Assembly: GCF_026230105.1 (NCBI RefSeq)
Contig: NC_079476.1
Location: forward strand, 13,344,709-13,408,708
Reading direction: 5' to 3'
DNA: 64,000 nucleotides
DNA from: Diorhabda sublineata
Taxonomy: Eukaryota; Arthropoda; Insecta; Coleoptera; Chrysomelidae
Made by a program: the position numbers and the translations under genes
Shown: in pieces, positions 1 to 13,211 of the stretch
How positions within the stretch are numbered: position 1 is the stretch's first letter
Layout: every line of letters starts with the position of its first letter
The notes under the pieces: generated by a model
What the model was told of the DNA's origin: nothing
Databases searched by the model: none
Seen by the model: only the letters and a program-made list of their open reading frames with translations

Positions 1-570
1 TTATTGTTAACTCATTCAGCAAAAATACTGTTTTATATAATTTTCCAACAAACATGAATACTTCTGTGAGCTTGAAAAATCAACTGTTTCTTGTTTCTAA
101 CTAACCGAAACAATCAGTGACAATAAATTCCTAACTAACAAACAAGTACTATAATTGTTATTTTATCAAACAAGAGAAGCAAAAAACACTTCCAGCTTTA
201 TACCAGAATCTAATAACTCCTCCTTTAACAAATTATTAACTTTCTGGTTCTGTTTTGTGTGTAATACTGCCGATAAATTCACTATTTTCAAGTTTTCTAT
301 TGCTTTACTTCGACTTAAGTAAGTTTTCAATAACAATAAATGAAACTTCTATCGTCAAGTGCGATTGTAAAAATTTAATAATTGCTCCAAATCCAATTTT
401 ATTATTTAATTCCCCTAAAGCCTTTACTACGAATAAAATTAGACTTAAAAATCCTTGCAACAAATATTGCGGACATTCATATTTGAACAGTAAAAAATCT
501 GAATTGCCACTAATGGTTGTCTTTTACTTCAATTTTTAAGTTAATTCCTAAATACAAATATGCTTTTCAG
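1..570. other. Intron or upstream sequence of the myosin gene, no feature
   Basis: AT-rich sequence ending in a good splice acceptor (pyrimidine tract then TTTTCAG at 564-570). A 94-codon open frame at 255-539 opens on TTG, has no recognisable protein similarity and is probably chance. No earlier myosin exon (IQ motifs) was found, so the upstream exon is presumably outside the window. Confidence 0.5.
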
Positions 571-3500
571 ATTTATCAAAGGCTTCATTACAAGAAATGG
601 TGAACCGACTGAAGAAAATAGAGGATTTTTAGGAATGGCTAAAGTTCACTGGTTGAAACGCCTATCGAAAAGTCTTCCTAAACACCTTCTTGACAAGAAC
701 TGGCCTCCAGCTCCTTTCGTTTGTAGAGAAGCTTCAAGACATTTACAACGAATGCATGGAGCTCATTTATCGAGGATATATAGACTGAAACTTACACCAG
801 AAAGAAAGAAACAATTAGATATGAAGGTACTGGCGGAAAAATTGTTTAAAGGTCAGTTATATTAATGTATGGTGAACTACTTAATTGAACACAAAGTAAT
901 ATAAAATTTGAACTAATATCTTTTTCAAAGACTGTCATTGGCTAACAATGCGTTTATCCCAATGTCGAATCCATTAATGAATGCATTTATCAAAGGCTTT
1001 TTTCCAAATAATTTCCATCTCTTCATTTGTAGCAAGGCTAATTTTAGGAATGATGTCAATACCCTTCTTCTTTAGTATATGTTTTATTTTTGAGAGGTAT
1101 CAGTAAATGAATGAGTAACGTATATTGGACACACAGGAAGACTTTTAAGATCCAAAATCTCGCAGATAATAAGCCACTTATGGAACGGCGCGTTATCATG
1201 ATACAGAAGAAAGCTGTTGAACTATTTCCACATTTTCTTTTTTTGCATATAGTTTTGCAAGTCGAAAAAAGCCCGCTTGTACCTTTTTCTTACCTGACTT
1301 ATTTATAATTTTTATCCATATCAAAATTACTATATATAATCACAATAGATAGATTTTAACATTTTATGAAAATCTTTGGCACGTTTTCAACTTTAACCAA
1401 AATTCAATATCCACGTGTTATCCAAAATATTTTTCACAACAGTCACTGTAAATATAATCTTATGAAATTGAGTAGACTAGCAAGGCGTAAAGAATTCAAC
1501 TTATCACTGCTTGCTTCAATATGTGGAGGTATGTGATGTAATAGTTAAAATAGATGCAGAGTAAGTAATTACTGATATAAAAATTCGTTTTTTACTAGCA
1601 TTATATTGCTGGTTTAAAAAATCTCATTTAATTTTAAATTGACACAAGTTGGTTCCAAATATAAAAAATATTTAGAATCTAGTAGTCTGTATTATTTTTA
1701 ATGCTTAAATGTTCCAATATCAACATACTTATGTACCATAAAGAGCAGATGTATTGATGCTTACAAAATATATTCTTGTTCTCTCTGTGTAGCACTTCCC
1801 GAAACTTCATCTCATTATCTATAATTTCAATTTAACTCTAAAAAAAGGCTGATTTGGAAATTCGTGAGTTGCTAACTGATACTTTAACTAAAGGTTTTTC
1901 AGATTAAAGGGCCCTTTATCTTAGTTGTTAAAGTGAAGTGGTCCCATAATTGATTTGTAAGGGTCTCTCAAGTAAAGGCTCCTCCAAGACGTTAAAAGGA
2001 GATTTTCACTACTTTGTCCTTTTCCAATATGTGTTGTTAGAAAAAGAAACAACATGTAATCTAGAAGTGAGTGTTATTTTGTCGTTAACATTTCTTTCTG
2101 TTTTGGTGGCGTGTTGTGTTTTCTATTTGCCAATTTAATTCTTCAATTCAATTTTTTATCCCTAGGACGTTCCTTTATAATCCATTGCTATTGAATATTG
2201 TTTTGTCATCAATGGGACCGGGCCAAGGAGCTACGGATGTTAAGATTCCGAAACGAGCATCAGATACAGTTTGTACGTTTGTTGCAAAAAGCAATATCTA
2301 GCCATGGTGTCATGAACCTTTTATTTTTTAAAACTGATTGAAAAGACGCCTGCGTCAACTTAGAATTCAAAATTAGCGCATGTTTGCATTTGACGTTTTG
2401 ACGTGCTAAACTGAAATATTTTCGATTTTAGTTTAAAGTTCAAATTAAAGGAACATTTAGACTAAATATCAATTATGGAACGCGTGACCTAACTAAATGG
2501 GAACTTTAAAAAGCTTCCTTTAAATGTATCATGAAATTGGCCGTAATTGTCGTAACGAACACATTGTTTACTTCTACAATTACATCAACATTCATTCATT
2601 CCCTAACTAATAAACTATAGAGCAGATAGTGATGAATATGCCCATTGTCCCCTTTTGAACTATTTTCACAATTTCAATGCTTTTAATTGCGTCCATTGTT
2701 AGATGCAATTTCTAACAATGGGCTTGGAAAATTTTAAAAAATTACATTCTGTTTTAACGAAAATAAATACAACTTAATTTCACCAGAAAAGGGGTGTTTA
2801 TTTTAAGTCGATAGGATTAGTATTAACAAACATACGAAGTTTAGAAGTCTCTCTATTTTATACCGACCAGGATCCGTTCTAAATTTTGACAAAATGCTAC
2901 TGGCTAGAGGGACTATTTTGCCGACAAAGAGTTGATTTTGTTTATAAAAATGGAGCAGGGTTTTTTTGGTCCATCAGACAACTTGCCTCAAATAGATTCA
3001 CTTGCAAGGGTTAGTTATTTTGCCACAAATAACGATTTTATAACCGATAAAATCTGCGGCATAAAACCATCAAGGTAATAAGTTCAGATTTTATATAGTT
3101 ATTTTTATTTTGATAGGAGAAATACATTTCACTTTTTTATGTCTCATATGATGATTGTTGGAAGTAAAACTAGGTCCGTCATTAGGGAAGTTGAGTGGAT
3201 AGTCTTCAATAGTACCACTACCATTACTATAATTAACCCACTCCTCTGCTTTTGAAGTATGTGACACTTGATGACTATATTTTGGAGGATTTTAACGCGA
3301 CGTCTTTTTGCTGCAGCTCTTTTTTCAGATTTGATAGGCTCGGAACCTGACTGCTGACACTTAAATATATGAGGTAAATAACTTTTCTGAGACTTACGTT
3401 CCCGCCCATCGTCCACTTCACTTAATTTCACTTAATCATAGAATATTACTTTCCGGTCTTCATATGTTCTAAAAATGTAAGTGTTTTTTTTTTCATCAGA

Positions 3501-6500
3501 ACACATATAATATAACGAATTACGATATCGATGGAAAATACAGACTCACAATTTATATTATTACTGCCCAATAGTAAGTATTACTGCCCAATAGTAAGAA
3601 AATACATTTGGAAAATCTGTCAGTCCTTTAATGGCTTTTATAATGATCTATATTAATATTTACACAAAATAGGGCATCTATTCCAATCTGTGTTTTGCTT
3701 TTCATAATAAACTGAAAAAATAACCTTCCATTTTTTCAATTTAATTTTTATTACAAGACATTTGCAGTAGCAGACTCTTAGTTAGTTAGCAATAAAAATC
3801 TTCTGTACGAGGTATCTTAATTAATTAAAAAACTTACTTCGAAATGATATTCACTTTGGTTATTTTATTATTCCTCTTTATCGCATTACACCACTGTTCC
3901 CGTATTTTCTTTCCTTTTAGCACACTAATGAATAGTTTATCTGGTTAGTTATTGTCGTATTTGTACATTTTGGCACATTAAAATATTTATATCGAATATT
4001 TTCAAAAAACTCATACAACAGCGAGGGCGTAATAAAATAGGTTGTACGAGAAAATAATTTTCTCATGAGGCTATCGGCGCTGATGACGTGAGTTAATAAC
4101 CGAACCGTTACAAGTAAAACTAGTGGAGCGACATATTTATTTGATTTTAATACTTAATTATGCAGTAACTATAAATGCTAGAGAAACAAAAATAAATTGC
4201 TAAATTAAAATGATAAAATGACCTTTTCTATAATATAATAAGCCAAATGTCGCGTCGTTTCCAAGCTAATTCATATTCGCTCGCTTAACTGTCCATCCAT
4301 ATTTCAAATAAGCTAGATGACCTCTAAACTGGACATTAATAGATCACTTAATTTGCTCAACATACACAATCATTATAGACAATTTCGTAAAAACCGCTCT
4401 ATTACAAATCTAATATTTTTATCCTTATGTATAAAACGAATCGAACACACATATTTCAACGTGTTATTCAGTTTTCAATACACAAACTGATTCATTTAGT
4501 AACTGGAGGAACATAATACGAAGATTTAAACCAAAAACATTCGTTCTTGCCCAGATACAGTGTTTCATTACAAACATTCTAAAATTATTTTAGTACATTA
4601 TCTTAACGGATTCCAATATTTGTCGTTAAAACTTTATAAACATTTCACACATGTTACTACTTTAAAAAGTGTCAAAACATAATAACGTAGATTTTCTTCT
4701 AACATCTACGTCACTGTCCTAATATTCCTTATTTCGTAATTTTTGTTAATTCTAGCCTTGAATTACCAAGAAAATATCTGTTTATAAAGCACGCCTCTGG
4801 CAATAGAAGAAAACTATCTTGTAACGCTTCATAGAATTTTTTCTTTGCCAATTTAAAGCAAGGTATTAGTGTCTGTATATATTCAGCACTATACTTCAAA
4901 CGATTGGCAACGATAACATAAGGCCACAGATATCGTAAATGACTCTCCAAAAATTGAGCGAATTTGTTGGAAAGTTTTAATCGCCTACTGTAAGAGCCAT
5001 ACATCGCTCCATCTGATTATTATTTGTTTCGGTCTTTGGAAAACCTTCTTGGTGGACAATAAAGTAGATGATAAACATCATGTTGCCAAATTGTTATGCA
5101 CTGATGAAATTATGAAACTAGCGGAAATATAGCATTAGGTCAAGACAAGTATGGTATTTGAATAAAATCAGAAAAAATTAATTCAATAATTAAGTAGAAA
5201 ATACTTATAAGATGACCCTTTATTTTATTTATTCCATCACAATATGAACAATATTCATAATGAAATATCTGCATAATGAATCAATTACCACAAACCTTGC
5301 TCTCAATAATATATACAAATGCAAGCTAGATTGTGAAAAATTTAGTAGAGTCGACTTAATTTTAGACGTTATATCGATAATTTCAGAATAATAATTATTG
5401 TTACATCATTGACTATTGTATACATTATAAAAGCTTATTACGGTCGTTTTTTTCCTTAGATAAGAAAAAAACATATTACGATAGTATTCCACAGCTTTTC
5501 GTGGAAGACAGAGTACAAGAATTAAGCATTCCTATGAAAGAACTGTACACATCACAATTGAACGGCGATAAAGAAGTTGTAAGTATTCTTTATTTTTTAT
5601 TTATTTTTTTCAGTGTTCATTATACTTTTTAACTACTAATTTGTTCAAATACTAAGAAATCTTGTTTCAATTCATTAATTTTTCAAATATTATTTCCAAA
5701 AAAAGAAAGAATCATTCCTCCATTCGAATTGCGAGGGAGTGAAATTTAAACTAATGAGAAAAAATTATTTATGATTCAAAAATCTTAATAAGGAGTATTG
5801 AATACAAAGTTTACTTCAACCATTAACACTCACAATTTCACTGTTGTGTCAATAACCGAAACTATAACTTGGTTAAAAAGTGCTTCAGATATTGTAATTT
5901 TGAGGGATTGGTATAGTGGTTGTAATAAGTAATGAATAAATGTCATGAAGTAAACGGTGGGTATTTTAAATTTAATTTAAATGTGTATTGTATTTTTTTG
6001 TTTTGTATTATTTATCGATCTGCTGTTGTTAAACATTTGAAGAATAAACCTTTCTAAATAAATAGAACTTTTTAAATCAAATAAATTGAAAACCCATTAT
6101 TGAATTATACAACTTCAATATTTTACAGTGTTCAATTACGTAGTAATTGAGTATTCCTGTTTTTTTATTAACTGTGCCTCACCCGTTTTTGTAAAAGATG
6201 TGCGTCTTTCTGAACTTTATCTAATGTGAGTTTGTAATAATCATTATATGATCGTTTCGTGCTATTAAATACTGAACTAATTAGATGATATAAGGGTGGC
6301 TCAGGTATAAACCAAAATTTTGACACACACTTTTGCCTCTCCGAGAGCTTTTGGATGCCTTTTTGTAAAAATCTCTCGGCTTGCTACGTAACCATTCACG
6401 TATTGCTCTCGAAACACAGTCCGCAAAGTGCCTCTTTCAATGGTCCAACTAAATAATAGTGGAATGGCGATAAGTCGGGTCTATAAGAAGGGTGTTCCAG

Positions 6501-9500
6501 TGTTTCCCAACCCCAATTCGTTCAACATTCCCATTGTAAGTCGAGCTGAAGCAATATTGCACTACGGATTGGTTTTTAGGAGGGTACTATAACTTCCTAA
6601 ACGTGCGTTTAGTCTCTGTAACATAGATGTACCCAAACGTAGCGAACAAATTAGCCGTAATTTTAGTTATATTTCGGACATTAGTTTAACGACGTTGTGG
6701 AGATTATCAACCTGTAAAATTGTTAATTTTATGATTCAAATTTGAATATAACTAGTTTAATTAGCTGTATCGACTCATTTTATAATGAGTCTGAAGCTGA
6801 GACTCCGAAAAAGAAGAGGTGTTAGAAATACCCATTTATACAAAAAAGAAAGTGAAGTCACAGCGTCAACTTGGTCAATATTATGTTACAAGTACTAGGA
6901 GGTTAAATCTAGCAGTAATAGTGACTGTGTTTATAAAAAAACTGCAATTAGTAGTTTAGTACTGAAGAAAAATATCAATTACTTAAATTAGTTTATAATG
7001 AACGATCGAAAAACGAAGATGATGGATGAGTCTCATTGAATACTACAAAGTTACTTGCCGCCGTTGAAAACAGCCGAAAAAACGTGACATTACGTTTACG
7101 TGTTTTTTGCATGTAATGAAATGAAATAATTTATGTATGCGGTCAAGCTTTCTCCATTTTATATGCTATAAAAAGTAAGGTTATTTTTCATCTTATCTTC
7201 CTTAAATCGGATGTAAAACTACCTGAAGATAAACGAAGGAAACATTGTAATCGAGGTAACGTTTTACCAAACGACCCATTTGCGGCTATTAATGAATATA
7301 TCCGATTATTTCCACTAAAACAACCTCATTACAGCAGCAAACATTACAATATTTAGAAGCGAACCTAAACGTCAAAATAATGAACTTTTTTGGAAAAAAT
7401 ACCCCCAATATCGATGCGTAAAATACTACTACTACAGAAAATATTTTAATGATAATCATGACTACAGATTGGGTCGGTCACAAGAAAACGATTGCTCGAC
7501 TTGCAAAGAACTCCAAGCAAAAATAAAATGTTCCATTCTCAATGCGAATGCAAAAAGTCTTTGGCATTGTGTCAGGAAAGAGAAGGTGTAGGAGCAATTA
7601 TATTTTATTATATGCAAAATCTGCCGATAAAGTTTGTAGTCTATTGTGGAGAACGATAAAAAGTTCCCTTGTCAAACAATAACCTTGTTGCAATTAATCG
7701 TTTTGATAAAATATATCAATACTATCCGGTATGTGGACATTGTTCTTACAATGTGACAGACCAAATGAGTATAATAGTATTATTTTTGCAGCAAAAACAG
7801 GGGATTTTCTGTTAAAACTGTTACTTCAAACGACATAATCGCTTGGCAGCGATGTTTCAAGAAAAGTTGTAAATCATAATAAGACAACATTCAAGATCTC
7901 GCAATACAGATGATTTGAGTATTTGAGTCATAAAGGTTACTTGACATATTCCGAATTTATCGACGGTTCCGTCAAAGCTACATTTTTTTTTCAAAAACCT
8001 TCTACACACCAAAATACCAGAAAATCCGGCGTATGCTACTAATGTACCCATAAATGAGAAAAAAATTAATGACATTCAAAAAATAACCCAATATATTCCT
8101 GACAAATTTTACGATACTATTCTGACCTGGCCAACTAAAAGAAAGTGAAGAAATAGATGAATAATAGTGTGTACTTACGTTTTTCAAATAAATAAATAGT
8201 TTTTGCATTTATTGTTTATTATTTCAATAAATATTTTGTATTTAGTATAAGACAAATTGGAAGAAGGAAATAAATCCAACACATTTACATGTACATAAGT
8301 GAATAAATATTTTATATATAAAGCAGATTTATTAGTAAATAAATTGGAATTTATATTTTCTTCGTTTTCATTCAAGTCACATTAGCCTATAAGCTGGAAG
8401 TAAAAAGTTATAAAGTTTTTTTAGTTACCTCCATTTTTATTTTTTGGATTTATTCTCATCTATCGATTGGCGGTTCAATTGCAAACTGGATCCCTTTAGA
8501 CATATGATGTTTCAAATAAAGTTATACTGAAATGAATCGTTCTGATAAAAATTATACTTCCAGAACAATCATAAGACGTAGACAAAGTATTTAAACTAAC
8601 ACGACCTTCTCGAAAAACCTGTATAGACACTTTCACTAAAATAATATTAGTCGTTTCCCATATACATATCAACTCGACTCATCGTGGTGAATCCTGTATA
8701 TATAAGATGCTTATTCCAATAAAATACACATATTAAATCTTCCAATTTAATTATTTTTTTTTTTAATATTATTGTTTTTAATAATTTTTAAATTATTATT
8801 TTTTAGTATTCCACAGATGTCATCAAATATGACAGACATGGATATAAGCCAAGAAATAGAATTTTGGTTATTAGCAAGAAACATCTTCATTTACTGGAAT
8901 GTAAAGGTTCTTTGAAGCCAAAGCATTGTTTGCCATTAAATAGACTTAATTTTGTCATCACCCCACAAAATGATAAACTACTAGTAGTACAAATACCTGA
9001 GGATTTGATGAAAAAAGATAAGGTAATAATTTTAAGAAGTAAAACTCTATCAATTTATAGTTTAGAACAGAACAAACTTTTCACTACAGCTACCTCAATA
9101 ATCTCAATGTTCGTGCCGGATATGAACCGGCGTCCTACGGAAAGTTGGAAGGACCAGATTGTGTAATTATGAGAGTTGGTGTAGTGAAAGTGAACAGTTT
9201 GTTTAATTTGAATATCATCAACTAAACTTAGTAGCACATAATAAATTGTAAATAATATTGTAAAAATTACATGCAGTCAAACACAAACATTTCTAAATAT
9301 ATGAGTTTTATCCCAAAAAGCTCACTTTCATATCTCCGAGGCAAAACTTTCGAGCGATCTCGGTAGTGAATGGATGTCACGGAGATGTTTCTTCCTAAAC
9401 TACATATTTGTTCATATCCTTTTTTGGTTGTTGCATTTTATTATACAAAAAATTGACGAAAAAATTGATAAACGAACTAACATAAAGTTTTGCAGGAATT

Positions 9501-11687
9501 TCTAAAAAACTAGCTAAATTATTACTGTATGTATTTATGACTATGATCCAAAAACAAAGCAATCGTCTTCAAAATAAAAGTATTCTGAAGGAACCAAAAA
9601 GACGCTGTTTTCTTTGCTTAAAAAGATGTGCACCACCAATATTCTCCAAAAGATCACCAAATCACTTAATTATACTACCTTAGAGTATTTAAAAGATTGT
9701 TTGTGGGTTTAACGATAAGGCGCTTGTTTAGCAATATTTGGCAAAGAACCAAATCGTTCAGATAAAAATGGCACTAAGAAAATAACAGTTTGATGACAGA
9801 AACTACGAAGACTGGCTTCCAAGACTGCTTTAGGAAGTGGACACTTCACTGAAAGCGTGGAATTCAGTCAAATCGGAACTGTATGAAGATTGTCTCTAAA
9901 ATGATGAAGAATAACAAAAATACGAATATATGAAAATTGTTTTGATTCTTTTGAAATAACAAATTTTAAGTCTAGTTGTGGAATGGAAAAAATTAAGTAT
10001 TTAATTTCAGGGTGATTTGATTTTGGAAGTGCCATACTTAATAGAAGCTTTGACATATATCATGGATACACTTGAAGATACCACTGTTTTAAAAATTATT
10101 GACAAATCCCAGTAAGTTATACTATATTATAGTAATAAATATAGAAATATCAATTTACTTCAAATATTTTTTTAGATTTGACCATAATATGAGAGGAAAA
10201 CAAGGAGTAATTGATATTCAGCATGGAGATGTACCTGCAATTCATAAAGATAAGAGTGGCCACCTGTTAATAGTAAGTTTAGATATACATTTTAACCAAC
10301 AGCTTCGATAATCAATCGGTTTGAATCGCAGTTTTTTATATAATAGCTTGTATTTTCCATATTTAAGAAAATATTAAAAAGTACATAATCACAAAATCTA
10401 TTTTTACAAGAAAAGCTTTATTTGAACTTGAAAAATTTTAATTTCATATATAGGAAGGAAACCATTTGAAAGTCAAATTTCATTTTGCCATTACAGGTCT
10501 AGTATTACAATGCACCGCTAGTTTATGACGGGCAGTTATTACTAAAATGTGTCTAATCGAGTAAGAGAAAATACCTAATAGTTACATTTATGTGTTTCCT
10601 TATTCGACAGTAACTTTCTAAAGCATTTTAAATTCTTTTCTAACTCTATTTATTGGAGCAAATGAAAAATCAGGTCAATGTTTTTGTATAAAACTACCCT
10701 TTCTGAATAAAATTATTCACCTGTCTCCATTGAATCCCCTAAGGGTAATAACTATCCCTATAAAATTTTTGAATATAAATGGTTAAAGTGTGATACCCGA
10801 TTTAAAAAGGTTTTCGATTTTATACAACAATATACACTTTTTTGAAACTCAAGTAAAAATGTTCAATAATAATTAGTTCCCAGCTCAAGTTAAATATTTA
10901 TCGTGGTTAGCCAAAAACCGCTAAAATACATTAGTTTTGCCACGTACCATCGATGGCATTGGCATTGAAAATCCGCCATGTTTTTTCCACTGAATAACAA
11001 CCAAGTTTGTATTTCTTCTTAGAGTATGTTCTCTCGGTAGGCCATCTTTGTAGAAAAGTCTTTGGGATAATAGTACATTATATTATTAGGTGTAGACATT
11101 TATTATGTTTTAAGCTCAAATGTTTACTAACGAGGCGTCAGTAATTGTATTTTCATTTTTCAAAGGTAGATCTATTAGATAACTATCAACATTTTTTACA
11201 TTACGTTCATTGTTTCACACTAAATAAATCACGTTCTTTTGGTAATTGACTAAACAATATTGTTAAGGTTGGCGATTTAAAGTATTTTGTTGCATTAGTG
11301 GATGTATAAATTAACATCCAATCAATTAAATTTTAAGTTTATACAAATATATGGTATAAATAGATGTTAATTACAATTATGTTAATAAAACCATCAAGTG
11401 TGGAAACAAGTGTCAGTTTTTTTAATTAAATCTCATCGATATGTAATAATGCTAGGCTTCGACTTTAACTATTATGTCAGTATTCAAAATCAACTCCAAT
11501 ACATTCTGATTTCAATATTAAAATCAATGCCGATAATTTGCAGACGATTATATTCACAAAAGTACTACTTTAGTTAAATTACAACTAGTTTTAGAAATTT
11601 CATGCTTTCGATACCTTTCAAATTTTTAATGGTGGATATATAGTTCAATTTTAACACAGTATTATTTTACAGGTTGTGTCACCTTGA
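571..11687 (+). CDS. Class I unconventional myosin, 3' exons (tail homology 1 domain), Myo61F/MYO1C type, 5' partial
   Basis: Actin motor that links membranes to actin filaments. Only the lipid-binding TH1 tail is in the window. Exons: 571-851, 5460-5578, 8807-9022, 10011-10111, 10176-10272 and 11673-11687, all with AG/GT borders and phases that join into 275 residues plus stop. The first exon opens with the post-IQ segment FIKGFITRN, then LDKNWPPAP and VLAEKLFKG. Later exons give the TH1 landmarks VIKYDRHGYKPRNR, GDLILEVPYLIEA, GVIDIQHGDVPAI and DKSGHLLI, close to insect Myo61F and vertebrate MYO1C as remembered. The end is the least certain part. GTAAGT at 10273 is a strong donor, and an acceptor at 11671-11672 leads to the codons V-V-S-P-stop, a typical short class I ending. 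Reading through 10273 instead adds 12 unrelated residues and stops at 10311. Motor and IQ exons lie upstream of base 1. The introns of 4.6 and 3.2 kb hold repeat debris. Confidence 0.85.
852..5459. other. Large myosin intron, mostly featureless
   Basis: Starts with GTCAGT after exon base 851 and ends CCTTAG at 5459. AT-rich. It contains a 20-bp tandem duplication near 3560 and two open frames on the minus strand (3144-3431 and 4729-5004) that I do not recognise. No transposon ends or RNA genes seen. Confidence 0.6.
3559..3598. repeat. Two tandem copies of a 20-bp unit
   Basis: The unit TATTACTGCCCAATAGTAAG occurs twice back to back without mismatch. Perfect identity suggests a recent slippage duplication. 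No function is inferred. Confidence 0.9.
6290..6560 (-). pseudogene. Mariner-like transposase C-terminal relic
   Basis: Read on the minus strand this resembles the last third of a mariner transposase. A segment like the proline-rich 'HPPYSPDL' catalytic stretch is degraded (GNTGTPFL then a stop). It is followed by a frameshifted stretch with WLRSKPRDFYKKA, which fits the 'WLRSQP..FY..GI' tail region. Several stops and frame changes. It lies inside the second myosin intron in the window and shows no inverted ends. Identification is by eye from short motifs. Confidence 0.55.
7200..8150 (+). pseudogene. Relic of an unnamed multi-copy arthropod repeat ORF
   Basis: Forward-frame pieces, shifted several times, read NDPFAAINEYIRLFPLKQ, then YYYRKYFNDNHDYRLGRSQ with CSTCKELQ, and near the end NPAYATNVPINEKKIND and ILTWPTKRK. 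I recall this order (a Tyr-rich 'YYRKYF..N.DYRFGRP' block, a CxxC pair, a C-terminal 'VPI.EKK') from repeated, uncharacterised arthropod proteins that are probably transposon-derived. The family name and biochemical role are unknown to me. Stops and frameshifts make it non-functional. It lies within the intron between myosin exons 5460-5578 and 8807-9022. Confidence 0.4.
9023..10010. other. Myosin intron, no feature
   Basis: Bounded by GTAATA after 9022 and TTTCAG at 10005-10010. No coding or repeat signature recognised. Confidence 0.6.
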
Positions 11688-12479
11688 GATTTACACCAAC
11701 ATTAAACAATTGTGCCATCCACATTTTACTTACTGTGAATTTGTTTATAAATATTTTGTTGTATTAGTAATTTATTTTAAAATGAAGCTATTTTATTACT
11801 ATGTTGAAAGATTTTAACGATTTTTTAATTAAGATGCCATAAAATTTGACAATATAAGAATAGGTAATAACTGATTCAAAAAATATATCAAAATTATGCT
11901 TCTCTACTTCATGTTATGTTTTAAAAATTTTAATAAATCTTAATATTTCATGTCTAGTATTAATATAATAGAAATATTCCCTTCACGTCTTTCCTTTCAA
12001 TCTCATACTTATACATTATTCTTTGAGTACTGGCGTGACTCATTTATAGAGATGAGACGATTCACACACACCTGTAATAGTAAGTATTATTTTTAATATT
12101 TTATGGACAGTGAACTAATAAATATGTTTGAATATTATTTAGAAAAAGGATAAATAAAGAAAATTATTTCATTAAGACTAATTGTTTAATATAATAAATA
12201 TAGAAATGTTATGGACGGACATAATTGGGTTATTTTTACCATTTCTGGAGGAGGTCTTTCGAAATCAAGGGACGATCATTGTACGTTTCTGCGTTTCAAA
12301 AATAGCAGAACAAAAAATCAAACAAATTCTTAATTGAGAAATTATCACATTTTTTATCCGACTCACTCTTAATACAGTATACATGAAATTTATTAAAAAC
12401 TCTTTACATCTATTATATCTACAATCTTATAGACACCAAACAAGACTATAACTAACATGAGATAAAACTTCCGAAAGGT
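11688..12479. other. Myosin 3' UTR and intergenic sequence
   Basis: Sequence following the proposed stop codon at 11685-11687. AT-rich, with no clear canonical polyadenylation signal close to the stop and no other gene signature. Confidence 0.4.
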
Positions 12480-13010
12480 TGATCTGAGTTTTCCTCTTCT
12501 TACGTGGTGACCACCAGATTGCAAAATATATTTGATACAGAGGGAGAATATAAAAGGAAAAGACAAGAACGCCTTGTAGAAGTACAGCAAATAAGGGGAC
12601 CACAGGAGAAATAAAAATAATCATGATATAAGAGTTGATTGCATAATAACGAGAAAATGATGGAAGAATTAAGTAACTTATGAAAAGAACAAAGAAAACG
12701 GATTAAGCGATTAACTGAACTTAAAAGAGGAATATGTCCAAACGATGAAGAAAATAGAGTTTTTAGAATAAAATAGAAACCAACTACAAGAGGATAGAGT
12801 ACAAAGCTTTTTGTAGAAGAAATCACTGAACAACTGAGGCAAGGTCTGGATAACCAAAAAAAAGAGAGAGATAAGATGAAACAAAATTGACGAAGCTGTG
12901 TCAAAGACTGCCCACAAGCAGCTGAGAAAGAGAAAACAAAACAAAAAATAGACTGATACAATCAAGAATGCAAACAAATTTGTGGGGAAAGGAATGAAGG
13001 TAGAATGAAA
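12480..13010 (+). pseudogene. Possible LINE relic (purine-rich, ORF linker-like)
   Basis: On the plus strand, broken frames are rich in Lys, Glu and Gln: REKMMEEL, KEQRKRIKRLTELKR, LFVEEITEQLRQGLDNQKK, and a segment ending IDxYNQECKQICGE that resembles the 'WYDEECR..' linker upstream of RTE-type reverse transcriptases. The strong purine bias produces several open frames on the opposite strand, which I treat as artefacts. No catalytic motif is present, so this is tentative. Confidence 0.3.
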
Positions 13011-13211
13011 TATTGAAATTGGGAACTTTCAATTATTTGTATACATATATAAGTATTTCTTTTTGAATTGATGATCCTTATTCTCATTTTCAGTCTGCCT
13101 TGTTTAATCAAAAGAACTGTTATTTATCAATTTAATTAATTTATCTTTTTTAGTTAAGAACAATAATAGTTAAAAAATTATATTGTATATGTACATTTTT
13201 AAAATTTTATA

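Noticed and set aside
4729..5004. 91-codon minus-strand open frame
   Set aside because: It has no similarity I recognise, no neighbouring splice-compatible exons and lies in AT-rich intron DNA where such frames arise by chance.
10273..10311. Read-through ending of the myosin (12 extra residues then TAA)
   Set aside because: A consensus donor GTAAGT sits at 10273, and a phase-compatible acceptor downstream gives a family-like C-terminus. The read-through residues show no resemblance to class I myosins.
12500..12961. Three overlapping long open frames on the minus strand
   Set aside because: They mirror a purine-rich plus-strand stretch, giving Phe/Leu/Ser-rich nonsense. The plus strand shows weak LINE-like motifs instead.
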